A stretch of DNA of 20,105 nt from DASTSN01 sp035760665 (GTDB lineage: Bacteria > Bacteroidota > Bacteroidia > Chitinophagales > Chitinophagaceae). The stretch covers positions 1 to 20,105 of the forward strand of contig DASTSN010000041.1 in the NCBI GenBank assembly GCA_035760665.1. Direction: 5' to 3'. This document shows, piece by piece, positions 7,101 to 15,086 of the stretch. A program made the translations under genes and the position numbers. The notes beneath the pieces are model-generated. The model had not been told where the DNA came from. It made no database searches and saw nothing but the letters and a program-made list of their open reading frames with translations. Within the stretch, counting starts at the first letter, position 1, and each line of letters starts with the position of its first letter.

Positions 7101-7134
7101 TAAATAAAACCCCTGCTATCGGCAGGGGCTTTAT
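7101..7134. terminator. Bidirectional terminator between convergent genes
   Basis: CCCCTGC (7110-7116) and GCAGGGG (7122-7128) form a GC-rich stem with a five-base loop. A short T-run follows on the plus strand (7130-7132) and a longer A-rich flank precedes it (7102-7109), serving minus-strand transcripts. It lies 20 bases after cobB and about 40 bases beyond the stop of the minus-strand gene at 7168. Confidence 0.75.
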
Positions 7135-7167
7135 GAAGGACTGGATATATACTAAAAGGGCACGTCG

Positions 7168-7539
7168 TTAATGGCGCAGGTAATAATGACGGGTTGCATC
7201 CCTGATCGCCTGGTCTCTTTCCTGTTTTAGGGTGTGGATCCGCTTTCTCCGTTCCGGCCGGGAAAGCGCCTTATCCTGCCTGACAGACCTGATCTTTTCC
7301 CTGTAGTCACTTTTGATATCGGCTATATCAAAATCCAGCCGCGTTGGGCGATGATAAAAAGTATAGCCATAACCGGGGTAAAACCAGGGATCGTAATATA
7401 AGGGAGGCGTATACAAGGGCGCATAGCCCCTCACCACAATGTAGGTCCTGGGGCGGATCGGATGAAATACGCCTCGCTTCTGCGCCGACACACTCAGTGC
7501 CACTACCAGTCCTAACAAAATCATGATCGGCTTTTTCAT
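7168..7539 (-). CDS. Small exported Tyr/Pro-rich protein of unknown function
   Basis: A 123-residue protein I do not recognise. It starts with a clear signal peptide (MKKPIMILLGLVVALSVSAQ, cleavage probably before Gln20). Residues 25-65 are unusually rich in Tyr and Pro with short repeated units such as PLYTPPLYYDPWFYPGYGY. The last half, about residues 68-123, is strongly charged (KSDYREKIRSVRQDK, ERRKRIHTLKQERDQ) and should form a basic amphipathic helix. The layout of aromatic linker plus basic helix suggests a surface or periplasmic protein that contacts cell wall or nucleic acid, but this is inference. It has its own terminator, and an operator-like palindrome cluster lies about 120 bases upstream. 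Overlapping frames on the same strand lack the signal peptide and are less likely. Confidence 0.78.
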   Translation of the reverse strand: MKKPIMILLGLVVALSVSAQKRGVFHPIRPRTYIVVRGYAPLYTPPLYYDPWFYPGYGYTFYHRPTRLDFDIADIKSDYREKIRSVRQDKALSRPERRKRIHTLKQERDQAIRDATRHYYLRH

Positions 7540-7619
7540 ACTTCACGTTTTAAACTGCTTTTAAAAAAAGATTATCCGGAAAATATGACAACAGTAAAAT
7601 GTACAGGTTTAACCCTCAA

Positions 7620-7648
7620 CTGATTTTAACAGTCAGTTAAAAAATCAG
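7620..7648. other. AT-rich hairpin downstream of the cupin gene
   Basis: CTGATTTTAAC (7620-7630) can pair with GTTAAAAAATCAG (7636-7648), leaving two bulged A and a five-base loop. There is no T-run next to it, so a simple terminator role for the cupin gene is uncertain. Confidence 0.35.
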
Positions 7649-7659
7649 CAGGCTTGCAT

Positions 7660-7681
7660 TTAGCATAATGCTAACCGTTAG
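7660..7681. promoter_or_regulatory. Overlapping palindromes, candidate operator
   Basis: TTAGCAT-A-ATGCTAA (7660-7674) is a perfect 7+1+7 palindrome. It shares its right arm with a second palindrome CTAAC-C-GTTAG (7671-7681), giving three alternating half-sites TTAG/CTAA/TTAG. It sits between the cupin stop and the start of the small exported protein gene, about 120 bases upstream of the latter. Confidence 0.4.
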
Positions 7682-7710
7682 AATTAATAGGAGAAAAGGG
7701 GCCGAAAAAA

Positions 7711-8049
7711 TTAGCTAGTTGTCGATTCTCCGCCTACAGGACCGTAGAAGATGACCCAGGTCGCAAAATCTTCTGTGAATTGTTCGAAACGGTGCTCCAT
7801 ACCCGCCGGTACAAACAGAACGTCACCAGGTGAAAAAGCCAGCCGTTCCCCGTGGCGATAGAAAAATCCCGATCCGCTGATGATAACATACAACTCATCC
7901 TGCTTATGCGGAGTTTGCAGGTCAGTGTTTACAGGCGCATAATATTCAACCCGCATCGTACCGTTTTGCATTACTGTGCTGAAACGCTGCCCGGCTGCTT
8001 CCTGGCTGAGTTGCTGCTCGGCTTCAGTAATAGAGATTTTATATGTCAT
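7711..8049 (-). CDS. Cupin-domain protein
   Basis: A 112-residue single-domain cupin (cupin_2 type). The first cupin motif runs from about residue 48 (PHKQDELYVIISGSGFF) and the second from about 74 (SPGDVLFVPAGMEHRF). The likely metal ligands are His48, Glu52 and His86; the second His of the classical HxH pair is Gln50, so the site has one fewer His than an archetypal cupin. The reaction is unknown; small cupins of this kind include isomerases, dioxygenases and binding proteins. Its ATG overlaps the stop of the upstream saccharopine reductase-like gene by four bases (ATGA, 8046-8049 on the minus strand), so the two are made from one message and probably in fixed ratio. Confidence 0.9.
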   Translation of the reverse strand: MTYKISITEAEQQLSQEAAGQRFSTVMQNGTMRVEYYAPVNTDLQTPHKQDELYVIISGSGFFYRHGERLAFSPGDVLFVPAGMEHRFEQFTEDFATWVIFYGPVGGESTTS

Positions 8050-9362
8050 GAAATAATTTTTATGTCTTCCTGGAAACGAATGCCGAAATCGGCGAGTGCC
8101 TTCAATACCGGTTCGTAAACAATTGGATTGGTGGGAATATGCAGCCCGGTCAGCCGGAGGCTGCCATTCAGGATCAATTTTGCTGCAATACCTAGCGGAA
8201 GGCCTACAGTTTTGGCCATGGCGGTGTGCAGGCTGTTTTCCCCTTTCACCAGCAGGCTGCTGGTCGAAAGAAAGGTTTGCCCGCTGCTTCGGTATTCAAT
8301 TTCGTGCAGCATCACAATCATGTCCTTATCAGCGGGGTGAAGAGCCAGCTTTTTCTCCAGCGCAACCTGTAAAATATCAGCAGCACTGCAGAGGCCTTTG
8401 TTGACAAAGGTTGTTGCGTCATAAAGCCCAAGACAGGTAAGCTGCCTGTGCAGCAAGTCCGTTTCCGGCAAGCGGTAAACAGCTTCAAAACCATACCGGT
8501 CAAGATGTTCTTGAAAAAGTTGCTGCAGCGATCGCCCGTTTGTCTCATAAAGCGGCGTTTCATCCGTTAATTTCAAGGCAATAATCTTTTGCCAGCCCGA
8601 CATAAAATCTGCGTGCCGCAACGTAGTTCGGATAAACGTAGCCGTATTCTCCAGTCCGTATAAGGGTGCATAACTCAATGAGTCCCGGTTCGGATACCAG
8701 CTTAGTTCACCCAGGCCCGGGACTTGTAAATGCCTGCCGTTTTCAAAAAGTTCCTCGTACCCCATACGTTTCTCCACTCCCTTTTCCCGGTAATGCGCAC
8801 CTGCTTTACCTGCCAGCACAATATTGCGGGGGTTCCAGCTGATTTTATAATGCCAGGGATTATCATCACTTTCTGGTGCCACCAGGCCGCCACAGTGAGA
8901 CCGGAAAGCGATGATTTCTCCGGCATCAGCCCTTACCCGGTTGATGACCTGCATGGCGCTCATATGGTCTATGCCCGGGTCAAGCCCCATCTCGCAAAGA
9001 AAAAGCAGGTTTCGGTCTGTAATATCATTAGCCAGCTCACGAATGGCGTTGTCAACGTATGAGGCTGTTAGCAAATTTTTGGAAAAGCGGACGCAATCTT
9101 TTGCCACGAGAAAATGGAGGGAAGGAGGTAACAAAGAAATCACAATATCAGCCTGCTGAATATACTGGTGTCGTTGCAGGTCCTGGTGGATATCAAAAGA
9201 AACGGCTCTGCCGCGGGGGGAGTGGCCTACTTTTGACTGTGCCAGTGCTGCATCATTATCGGCGACAATAACCTCCCAGTCATTGTTTTCCGCTTCATGC
9301 AATAAGTAATCTATTAAAACCGTGGCTGATTTACCTGCACCAAACAAAAGAATCGTCTGCAT
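8046..9362 (-). CDS. Saccharopine dehydrogenase/reductase family oxidoreductase
   Basis: A 438-residue enzyme of the saccharopine reductase (Lys9/LYS1-C-terminal) family. It opens with the Rossmann dinucleotide-binding segment ILLFGAGKSATVLIDYL, continues with ISLLPPSLHFLVAKDC, then the diagnostic GLDPGIDHMSAMQVINRV at about residues 126-143 and SHCGGLVAPESDDNPW at 155-170, and ends with the substrate domain. Enzymes of this type interconvert saccharopine with glutamate and 2-aminoadipate semialdehyde in lysine breakdown or synthesis; related members act on carboxynorspermidine. The 'SxCGGLxAPE' wording favours the saccharopine type, but substrate is inferred. Two ATG codons are adjacent (9365 and 9362); MQTILLFG is the usual beginning. 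No lysine 2-oxoglutarate reductase gene is nearby. The cupin gene overlaps its end. Confidence 0.9.
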   Translation of the reverse strand: MQTILLFGAGKSATVLIDYLLHEAENNDWEVIVADNDAALAQSKVGHSPRGRAVSFDIHQDLQRHQYIQQADIVISLLPPSLHFLVAKDCVRFSKNLLTASYVDNAIRELANDITDRNLLFLCEMGLDPGIDHMSAMQVINRVRADAGEIIAFRSHCGGLVAPESDDNPWHYKISWNPRNIVLAGKAGAHYREKGVEKRMGYEELFENGRHLQVPGLGELSWYPNRDSLSYAPLYGLENTATFIRTTLRHADFMSGWQKIIALKLTDETPLYETNGRSLQQLFQEHLDRYGFEAVYRLPETDLLHRQLTCLGLYDATTFVNKGLCSAADILQVALEKKLALHPADKDMIVMLHEIEYRSSGQTFLSTSSLLVKGENSLHTAMAKTVGLPLGIAAKLILNGSLRLTGLHIPTNPIVYEPVLKALADFGIRFQEDIKIIS

Positions 9363-9485
9363 CATAACAATTATGCTTTTCCTAAGAATCTAAATTCCCT
9401 GCTAACTTCTCTAAAATTCCGCTATCAAAAAAATTATCACGGCATAACGATACAAAAAGACATGCAGGTAGTGAGTCATAACAGG

Positions 9486-10868
9486 TTACTGCTTACCAGC
9501 CACCTCATTGCCAAATTGTTTCGATTCGATTTTCGTGATCTTGTAAGCCACCTTGATGCCGCGGTTACTGGGGGGGATGGTCAATGTTAAACTCCCGGTG
9601 GGCGGTACCGACGTGAACTGTACCAGTTCGCTCTTCAGAGGTTGCTCGCTGGGCTTAAGGTATTGCAGTTCCACACTTACCTGGTCCAGCAGGTAAGGAG
9701 AATTGTTTTGCACAGTTAGTTGCAAATCATGAATACCACCAAAAGTGCCCCGCTTATAGTCATTAGCCTTTACAGATACCTGCTGCAAAAGAGAGTTATT
9801 TTTTCCGGTTGTGGAAGGTTCCCCGGCTACCTTGCCTTCCTCCATGGGTGAACGAATCATCTTCATTCGTTCACCGGTTTGTGCATCAACACCGGAAGAA
9901 GCAGGTTTTGTAACCAGTGTGCTCCCCGAAGTATTGTTATGGGTTTTGGCAACCGGGCTATTCGTCTTTAAGTTTGCTGATTTTGAAACAGGCTTTTTTA
10001 CGCCTGACTGATTCGCCACATCCTGTTTCGGGGAAGATGGTTGTTCGGCTGCCTGGCCTGGCGTTGCTGTCTGCGCTGTTGCTGGTACCGCGGGTTGGTT
10101 ACCGGTTGTCTGTTGTTGGCTGACGGCATCCTCTGCAGCCATATTAACCGGGAGCTGCAGGCGGGCATTCTTTACGCTTCCTTGATTTATTAAGTCATTA
10201 TTGCGGCTATTCCTGTTCAGCACGAACATGCCCAGTACGATACCAATCAGCAGAACGGCTGCGAAGGGTAGCGCTTTTTGCGCCACAGATAAAATTTGTT
10301 TCTTCTGTGCCAGTTTTCGTTTGCGATCAACCAGGGTTTGTACATAATGTTCCGTTATATCATCCAGCGATTGTGCGTATTTTGTTTCGAGTGAGGGCGA
10401 AACTGCAGTGTCTTTGTCGCTGGCAAAACCAGAATATTTGTTGTTTTCTTCGAATGTATTTACTGCAAATTCGGTAGCCAGTTGTTTGTATGTTGGAGGA
10501 GCCGGTTCTTCTTTTTTTATGACGTTTGCAACCTGTTTTTTTGCGGGCATCGCCACAAACACGGGTTTTGCATAGCTCCCGATTGTGGAGTTCACAATTG
10601 ATTCATGAGCGGTTGCCATTTGTACAACCTTTTTTTCTGCCTGTATTTCTTGTTGTTCAGCAGGCTTTTTAAAAAAGCGGTCAAAAGGCTGCTCTTCCAC
10701 AGCGGGAGCGTAGGCTTTCAAATCTTCAATCTCGCTGGGATACCGCCAGGCTGCGCTGCGCCCTTCCACCCATACCAGGTCGTAGGGTTTTAAACCCATT
10801 TGAACCAGCGCCTCAAGACTGTAAGGTCCGGATTCTTTGTTATTACGGAGCAGAAGATAGTTAGCCAT
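9486..10868 (-). CDS. GYF_2 (DUF4339)-type single-pass membrane protein
   Basis: A 460-residue protein of unknown role. Residues 1-52 are a GYF_2-like domain (YLLLRNNKESGPYSLEAL then LVWVEGRSAAWRYPSEI), a small peptide-binding module. Residues about 55-180 are charged and probably disordered. A basic stretch (DRKRKLAQKK, 181-190) precedes one transmembrane helix at about 199-217, so the GYF_2 domain should face the cytoplasm. Residues 240-360 are a low-complexity Gln/Pro/Thr/Ser/Lys linker. The last 95 residues (VSVKANDYKRGTFGGIHDLQL to the end) look like a beta-sandwich, with QNNSPYLLDQVSVELQYL resembling a fibronectin-like or FxLYD-type fold. This inside-domain, helix, linker, outside-domain plan suggests a link between cytoplasm and periplasm. 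It is transcribed away from gyrA. Confidence 0.85.
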   Translation of the reverse strand: MANYLLLRNNKESGPYSLEALVQMGLKPYDLVWVEGRSAAWRYPSEIEDLKAYAPAVEEQPFDRFFKKPAEQQEIQAEKKVVQMATAHESIVNSTIGSYAKPVFVAMPAKKQVANVIKKEEPAPPTYKQLATEFAVNTFEENNKYSGFASDKDTAVSPSLETKYAQSLDDITEHYVQTLVDRKRKLAQKKQILSVAQKALPFAAVLLIGIVLGMFVLNRNSRNNDLINQGSVKNARLQLPVNMAAEDAVSQQQTTGNQPAVPATAQTATPGQAAEQPSSPKQDVANQSGVKKPVSKSANLKTNSPVAKTHNNTSGSTLVTKPASSGVDAQTGERMKMIRSPMEEGKVAGEPSTTGKNNSLLQQVSVKANDYKRGTFGGIHDLQLTVQNNSPYLLDQVSVELQYLKPSEQPLKSELVQFTSVPPTGSLTLTIPPSNRGIKVAYKITKIESKQFGNEVAGKQ

Positions 10869-11035
10869 AAACTTTCATTTTTGATACCGGTAAACAGCAA
10901 AAAAATCAGTGCCTGCGAATGTCAAAACCTTGATATGAAAAGTATTTCCGGGAAAGGGTACAGCTAATCCACAAAGGTGGAAAAATATGCCTGAAAATAC
11001 AAGCATTTTCATCAGGTTTTAAATGTTAAAAAAGA

Positions 11036-11043
11036 TACATTTG
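11036..11043 (+). promoter_or_regulatory. Candidate -7 promoter element of gyrA
   Basis: TACATTTG is an exact match to TAnnTTTG. A T-run at 11017-11020 is the only -33-like signal. Transcripts would start near 11050 and carry a leader of about 120 bases. Confidence 0.55.
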
Positions 11044-11083
11044 CAAGCCCTCAACAGGAGGCTTCATAAAGTTCCGGAAAAGA

Positions 11084-11101
11084 ATAACAGCCCGCTGTTA
11101 T
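11084..11101 (+). promoter_or_regulatory. Perfect dyad in the gyrA leader
   Basis: ATAACAGC-CC-GCTGTTAT is an 18-base sequence with eight matching bases on each side. In RNA it gives a stem of seven pairs with a CCCG loop; as DNA it could be a protein-binding dyad. It lies about 70 bases before the gyrA start. A second, weaker hairpin (AAGC.CTC with GAG.GCTT, 11044-11063) lies at the expected RNA 5' end. Confidence 0.45.
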
Positions 11102-11171
11102 AAAGAAGATAAAATAGTAGCCGGTAACCACAATTTGACAGTAAGATCAAAAAGCAGCAATAAACGTAAGC

Positions 11172-13748
11172 ATGGAAGAAAATTTTCAGCCGCAGGAAAC
11201 AAACGATTCCAGTCGTATCATTCCCGTGAACATAGAAGAGCAGATGAAAACGGCGTATATCGACTATTCAATGTCGGTGATTGTAGGCCGTGCGCTGCCG
11301 GATGTGCGTGACGGGCTTAAGCCTGTGCACCGCAGAATCCTGTACGCGATGAACGAACTGGGCCTGAATCATAACAGGCCCTATAAAAAATCAGCCCGTA
11401 TTGTAGGGGAGGTGCTGGGTAAATATCACCCCCATGGTGATACCGCTGTGTACGACGCCATGGTGCGGATGGCGCAGGACTGGAGCATGCGCTATACAAT
11501 GGTGGACGGGCAGGGAAACTTTGGCAACCAGGATGGCGATGGGCCGGCTGCTATGCGTTACACAGAGGCCCGTTTGCAACGGCTCGCAGAACATATGCTG
11601 GATGATATTGACAAAGATACCGTTGACTTCCAGCTGAATTTTGATGATTCAGAAAAAGAACCCACGATACTCCCCACGCGTATTCCGCAATTGCTGATCA
11701 ATGGGTCAAGCGGTATTGCCGTGGGAATGGCGACCAATATACTGCCCCATAACCTTACGGAAGTGATTGATGGCTGCATAGCCTTTGTAGACAACCGGGA
11801 GATCAGTATCGACGAACTGATGCAGCATGTGAAAGCGCCTGATTTTCCTACCGGCGGCATCATTTACGGCATGGAAGGAGTGAAGGCGGCTATGCACTTC
11901 GGCAGGGGACGGGTTGTGTTGCGCGGAAAATTACACGTGGATACCAAAGCAAGCGGCCGAGAGCAAATCATTATCACAGAAGTTCCTTACCAGGTAAATC
12001 GCGATGCCCTCTGCGACAGGATCGGCCAGCTGGTTAATGATAAAATGGTGGAAGGCATTGCGCATGTCAATAACGAATCCAACAAAAAAGAAGGCACCCG
12101 TATTGTCATCGACCTGAAAAGAGATGCGATCGCCAACGTGGTGATTAACCAGTTGTACAAATACACCGAGCTGCAAACCTCCTACGGGATCAATAATGTG
12201 GCACTGGTAAAAGGACGTCCCAAAACTCTGAACATCAAAGAAATGATCAGTGAGTTTGTGGAGTTCCGTCACGAAGTGGTGGTGCGGAGAACACAATACG
12301 AGCTGAGAGAAGCCGAGAAAAAAGCGCATATCTTACAAGGATATCTCATTGCGCTCGATCACCTGGATGAAGTCATTGCTTTAATCCGCTCCTCCGCCAC
12401 GCCGGAAATTGCCAAAGAAAACCTGGTGAACGCAGGCTGGGGGCTCGATGAAATACAGGCTAAAGCCATTCTAGAACTGCGCCTGCAGCGCCTCACCGGC
12501 ATGGAACGCGAAAAAATCAAGCAGGAGTATGATGAATTAATGACCCTGATTGCTTACCTGAAAGAACTGCTGGGCGATGAAGGCAAACGATTTGACCTGA
12601 TCAAAAAAGAACTGCTGGAAATAAAAGATAAATACGGCGATGCACGCAAGACAGAAATCACGTACCTGGATGATGAGGTAAAAATAAAGGACCTGATCAA
12701 AGAAGAAGATGTGGTCATCACCATTTCACACCTGGGTTATATCAAACGCACTCCAGCCGAAGAGTACCGTGCACAGCGGCGCGGGGGCCGCGGCTCCATC
12801 GGCGGACGTACCCGCGAAGAAGATTATATCGAGCATCTGTTCGTAGCATCCACGCATCACACCATGCTCTTTTTCACAGAAAAAGGCCGCTGCTATTGGC
12901 TAAATGTGTACGAGATTCCGGATGGCGATAAGACCAGCAAAGGCAGGGCCATTCAAAACCTGATCCAGTTGCCACCCGATGACAAAGTCCGGGCGATCAT
13001 AGATGTAAAAGATTTGAAAGACGAATCATTTGTACAATCGCACAACATTGTGCTCTGCACCAAAAAAGGCATCATTAAAAAAACCGAATTGCAGGAATTC
13101 AGCCGTCCCCGCCAAACAGGGGTCAACGCGATCACCATCGTGGAAGGAGATGAGTTGCTGGAAGCAAAAATGACCGACGGTCACTGCGAGATCATGATGG
13201 CAGTGAAAAGTGGCCGCGCCATACGCTTCTCTGAAGAAAAAGTGCGGACTACCGGACGCGGCGCCATTGGTGTGGCAGGTATTGAAGTGGATGAAAGCGG
13301 CGACGAAGTGGTCGGCATGATTTGTGTAAATCCGGAAACAGATAAATCACGGACAGTCCTGGTAGTGAGTGAAAAAGGCTATGGCAAACGTACGCCCGTG
13401 GATGAATACCGCTTTACCAATCGCGGCGGAAAAGGGGTGAAAACCATCAATGTAACAGAAAAAACCGGTGGACTGGTGGGCATGCTGGCCGTAACTGAAA
13501 AAGAAGACCTGATGATCACCTGCAAAAGCGGGGTCACCATCCGGATGAAGGTAGCACAAATCAGCGAACAAGGCAGAGCCACACAGGGTGTCAAACTGAT
13601 CCGGCTCGATGACGGCGACGAGATCGCCGCCATTACAAGGCTGGAAGTGGACGAAGAAAATGGAAACGGTAACCACGAAGAACTACCAGAAGGCGGGGCA
13701 ACCAATTCACCCGAAAATTCATCAGAAGAAAGTACCGATAACCAATAA
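11172..13748 (+). CDS. gyrA: DNA gyrase subunit A
   Basis: The cleavage-rejoining subunit of DNA gyrase, which with GyrB introduces negative supercoils using ATP. The 858 residues are close to the usual length. Seen: the start IPVNIEEQMKTAYIDYSMSV, the quinolone-determining region KYHPHGDTAVYDAMVRMAQ with Thr91 and Asp95 at the E. coli Ser83 and Asp87 positions, the catalytic Tyr130 in AAMRYTEARL, and the GyrA box QRRGGRG at residues 535-541 that lets the C-terminal beta-pinwheel wrap DNA and distinguishes it from ParC. Later blades carry related motifs such as TNRGGKGVKT. The protein ends in a short acidic Asn/Glu-rich tail. A secreted TPR gene follows after 23 bases, implying read-through. 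Confidence 0.98.
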   Translation: MEENFQPQETNDSSRIIPVNIEEQMKTAYIDYSMSVIVGRALPDVRDGLKPVHRRILYAMNELGLNHNRPYKKSARIVGEVLGKYHPHGDTAVYDAMVRMAQDWSMRYTMVDGQGNFGNQDGDGPAAMRYTEARLQRLAEHMLDDIDKDTVDFQLNFDDSEKEPTILPTRIPQLLINGSSGIAVGMATNILPHNLTEVIDGCIAFVDNREISIDELMQHVKAPDFPTGGIIYGMEGVKAAMHFGRGRVVLRGKLHVDTKASGREQIIITEVPYQVNRDALCDRIGQLVNDKMVEGIAHVNNESNKKEGTRIVIDLKRDAIANVVINQLYKYTELQTSYGINNVALVKGRPKTLNIKEMISEFVEFRHEVVVRRTQYELREAEKKAHILQGYLIALDHLDEVIALIRSSATPEIAKENLVNAGWGLDEIQAKAILELRLQRLTGMEREKIKQEYDELMTLIAYLKELLGDEGKRFDLIKKELLEIKDKYGDARKTEITYLDDEVKIKDLIKEEDVVITISHLGYIKRTPAEEYRAQRRGGRGSIGGRTREEDYIEHLFVASTHHTMLFFTEKGRCYWLNVYEIPDGDKTSKGRAIQNLIQLPPDDKVRAIIDVKDLKDESFVQSHNIVLCTKKGIIKKTELQEFSRPRQTGVNAITIVEGDELLEAKMTDGHCEIMMAVKSGRAIRFSEEKVRTTGRGAIGVAGIEVDESGDEVVGMICVNPETDKSRTVLVVSEKGYGKRTPVDEYRFTNRGGKGVKTINVTEKTGGLVGMLAVTEKEDLMITCKSGVTIRMKVAQISEQGRATQGVKLIRLDDGDEIAAITRLEVDEENGNGNHEELPEGGATNSPENSSEESTDNQ

Positions 13749-13771
13749 TTTTGTAAACAAAAAACATAACA

Positions 13772-15031
13772 ATGCGAAAACTTCTTTTCACAACGCTGTT
13801 TGCCGTATTAGCACTGGGTATGTATGCCCAGAAAATTGATGACATTAAAGACCTGATTGGAAAACAACAATACGATAAAGCCAAGGAACAGATTGACAAA
13901 TACCTGGACAACGAAAAAAATGCAAAGAAAGCCGATGGCTGGTTTTACAAAGGTGTCATCTACAATGAGCTCGCCAAAAACGATAAATACGCACAGCTGC
14001 TCAATGGTATCGACGGCCGACAAGTTGCTTTCGAGGCTTTCAAACAATACATCGAACTGGATCCCAAAAACCTCCTGGGAACATTAGAGCAAAATGCCCG
14101 CTTGTTTGATATTTATAACGGGTATTTTGATGCCGCTGCCACAGGCTACAATGCCAAAAAATTTGATGTGGCATTTACCAACTTTAAAAAAGCCTACGAA
14201 GTAGAACAATATATTTCCGGCAAAGAATTTACCTACGGAAACTTCTCATTCCCGAAACTGGATACCTCGCTCATTCAGAATATCGCCCTTTCTGCCATGA
14301 TGGATAAGAAAGAAGACAGTGCCATTATTTATTATCAAAAACTGGCCGATGCCAAAATCACAGGCCCAAACTTCCTCAATATTTACCAGTTCCTGGTACA
14401 GCACTTCCAGGAAAAGGGGGATAAAGCCAATATGGAAAAATACCTGGCCCTGGGACGCGAACTCTATCCCGAAAGTGAATACTGGTGTGCAGTACAGCTG
14501 AAAGAAGCAGGTGACGACAAGGCAAAACTGTTAGCCAAATATGATGAACTAACCGGCAATGGCTGCGGTACCTATTCCATGTATTACAACTACGCCGCTG
14601 AACTCTTCAACTACCTGTATACACAGGATAAAAAACCGGCTGATTACCAGGCACAACAGGTTAAACTAAAAAACATATTAGACAAAACAATCTCCATCAA
14701 CCCAACGCCAGAAGCTAATTTGCTGGCGGCCCGCAGTGTATACAACGGCATATATGACCTGCAGGATTCAATTGACCTGGTAAAAGGCACCAAGCCGGCT
14801 GATATTAAAAAGAAGAACGATTTCAGGACACAAATCAGCGCTAAATTCGAAGAATTGCTTCCGTATGTGCAGGCAGCATATGACAATTTTGATAAGCGGA
14901 GCGAATCGCTGAAACCCGTGGAAAAAGGAAACTTCCGCGTAGCAGCAGACCTGCTGGTACGTTACTGGCAAAATAAAAAAGATGCAGACAAAGTGAAAAT
15001 GTACCAGGATAAAATGAAATCAATGGAATAA
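13772..15031 (+). CDS. Exported tetratricopeptide repeat protein downstream of gyrA
   Basis: A 419-residue protein beginning with a signal peptide (MRKLLFTTLFAVLALGMYAQ, cleavage before Gln20). The mature part is helical with irregular TPR units: YDKAKEQIDKYLDNEK, KADGWFYKGVIYNELAK, KKFDVAFTNFKKAYEV, SAMMDKKEDSAIIYYQKL, and KANMEKYLALGRELYPESEY. The C-terminal part, from about residue 290, includes INPTPEANLLAARSVYNGIYD and a charged end with YWQNKKDADKVKMYQDKM. Such proteins usually serve as scaffolds in the periplasm or at the outer membrane of Bacteroidota; a specific partner cannot be named. It is placed 23 bases after gyrA and ends at a strong terminator, so the two form an operon although one product works on DNA and the other outside the cytoplasm. 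Confidence 0.9.
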   Translation: MRKLLFTTLFAVLALGMYAQKIDDIKDLIGKQQYDKAKEQIDKYLDNEKNAKKADGWFYKGVIYNELAKNDKYAQLLNGIDGRQVAFEAFKQYIELDPKNLLGTLEQNARLFDIYNGYFDAAATGYNAKKFDVAFTNFKKAYEVEQYISGKEFTYGNFSFPKLDTSLIQNIALSAMMDKKEDSAIIYYQKLADAKITGPNFLNIYQFLVQHFQEKGDKANMEKYLALGRELYPESEYWCAVQLKEAGDDKAKLLAKYDELTGNGCGTYSMYYNYAAELFNYLYTQDKKPADYQAQQVKLKNILDKTISINPTPEANLLAARSVYNGIYDLQDSIDLVKGTKPADIKKKNDFRTQISAKFEELLPYVQAAYDNFDKRSESLKPVEKGNFRVAADLLVRYWQNKKDADKVKMYQDKMKSME

Positions 15032-15052
15032 AATTTGTTCCAGAAAAAGTAT

Positions 15053-15086
15053 AAAAAACCGGGAGTGATGCTCCCGGTTTTTTTTT
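15053..15086 (+). terminator. Strong intrinsic terminator after the gyrA-TPR operon
   Basis: AACCGGGAG (15057-15065) and CTCCCGGTT (15071-15079) form a nine-pair stem with a TGATG loop, followed by nine T (15078-15086). The A-run on the left (15053-15058) would let it work on the minus strand too. Confidence 0.9.

Larger units (their letters stand above)
10869..11171. other. Divergent intergenic region of the GYF_2 gene and gyrA
   Basis: No gene is seen in these 303 bases. The right part holds a probable gyrA promoter and a leader of about 120 bases with two hairpins. For the minus-strand gene I could not find an exact TAnnTTTG; the closest is a T-run ending in G (complement of 10900-10908). 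Confidence 0.7.

Noticed and set aside
11442..11456. Thr at the E. coli GyrA Ser83 position as a sign of quinolone resistance
   Set aside because: Thr is the wild-type residue at this position in several bacteria, including Pseudomonas, and Asp95 is intact, so no resistance call is justified.
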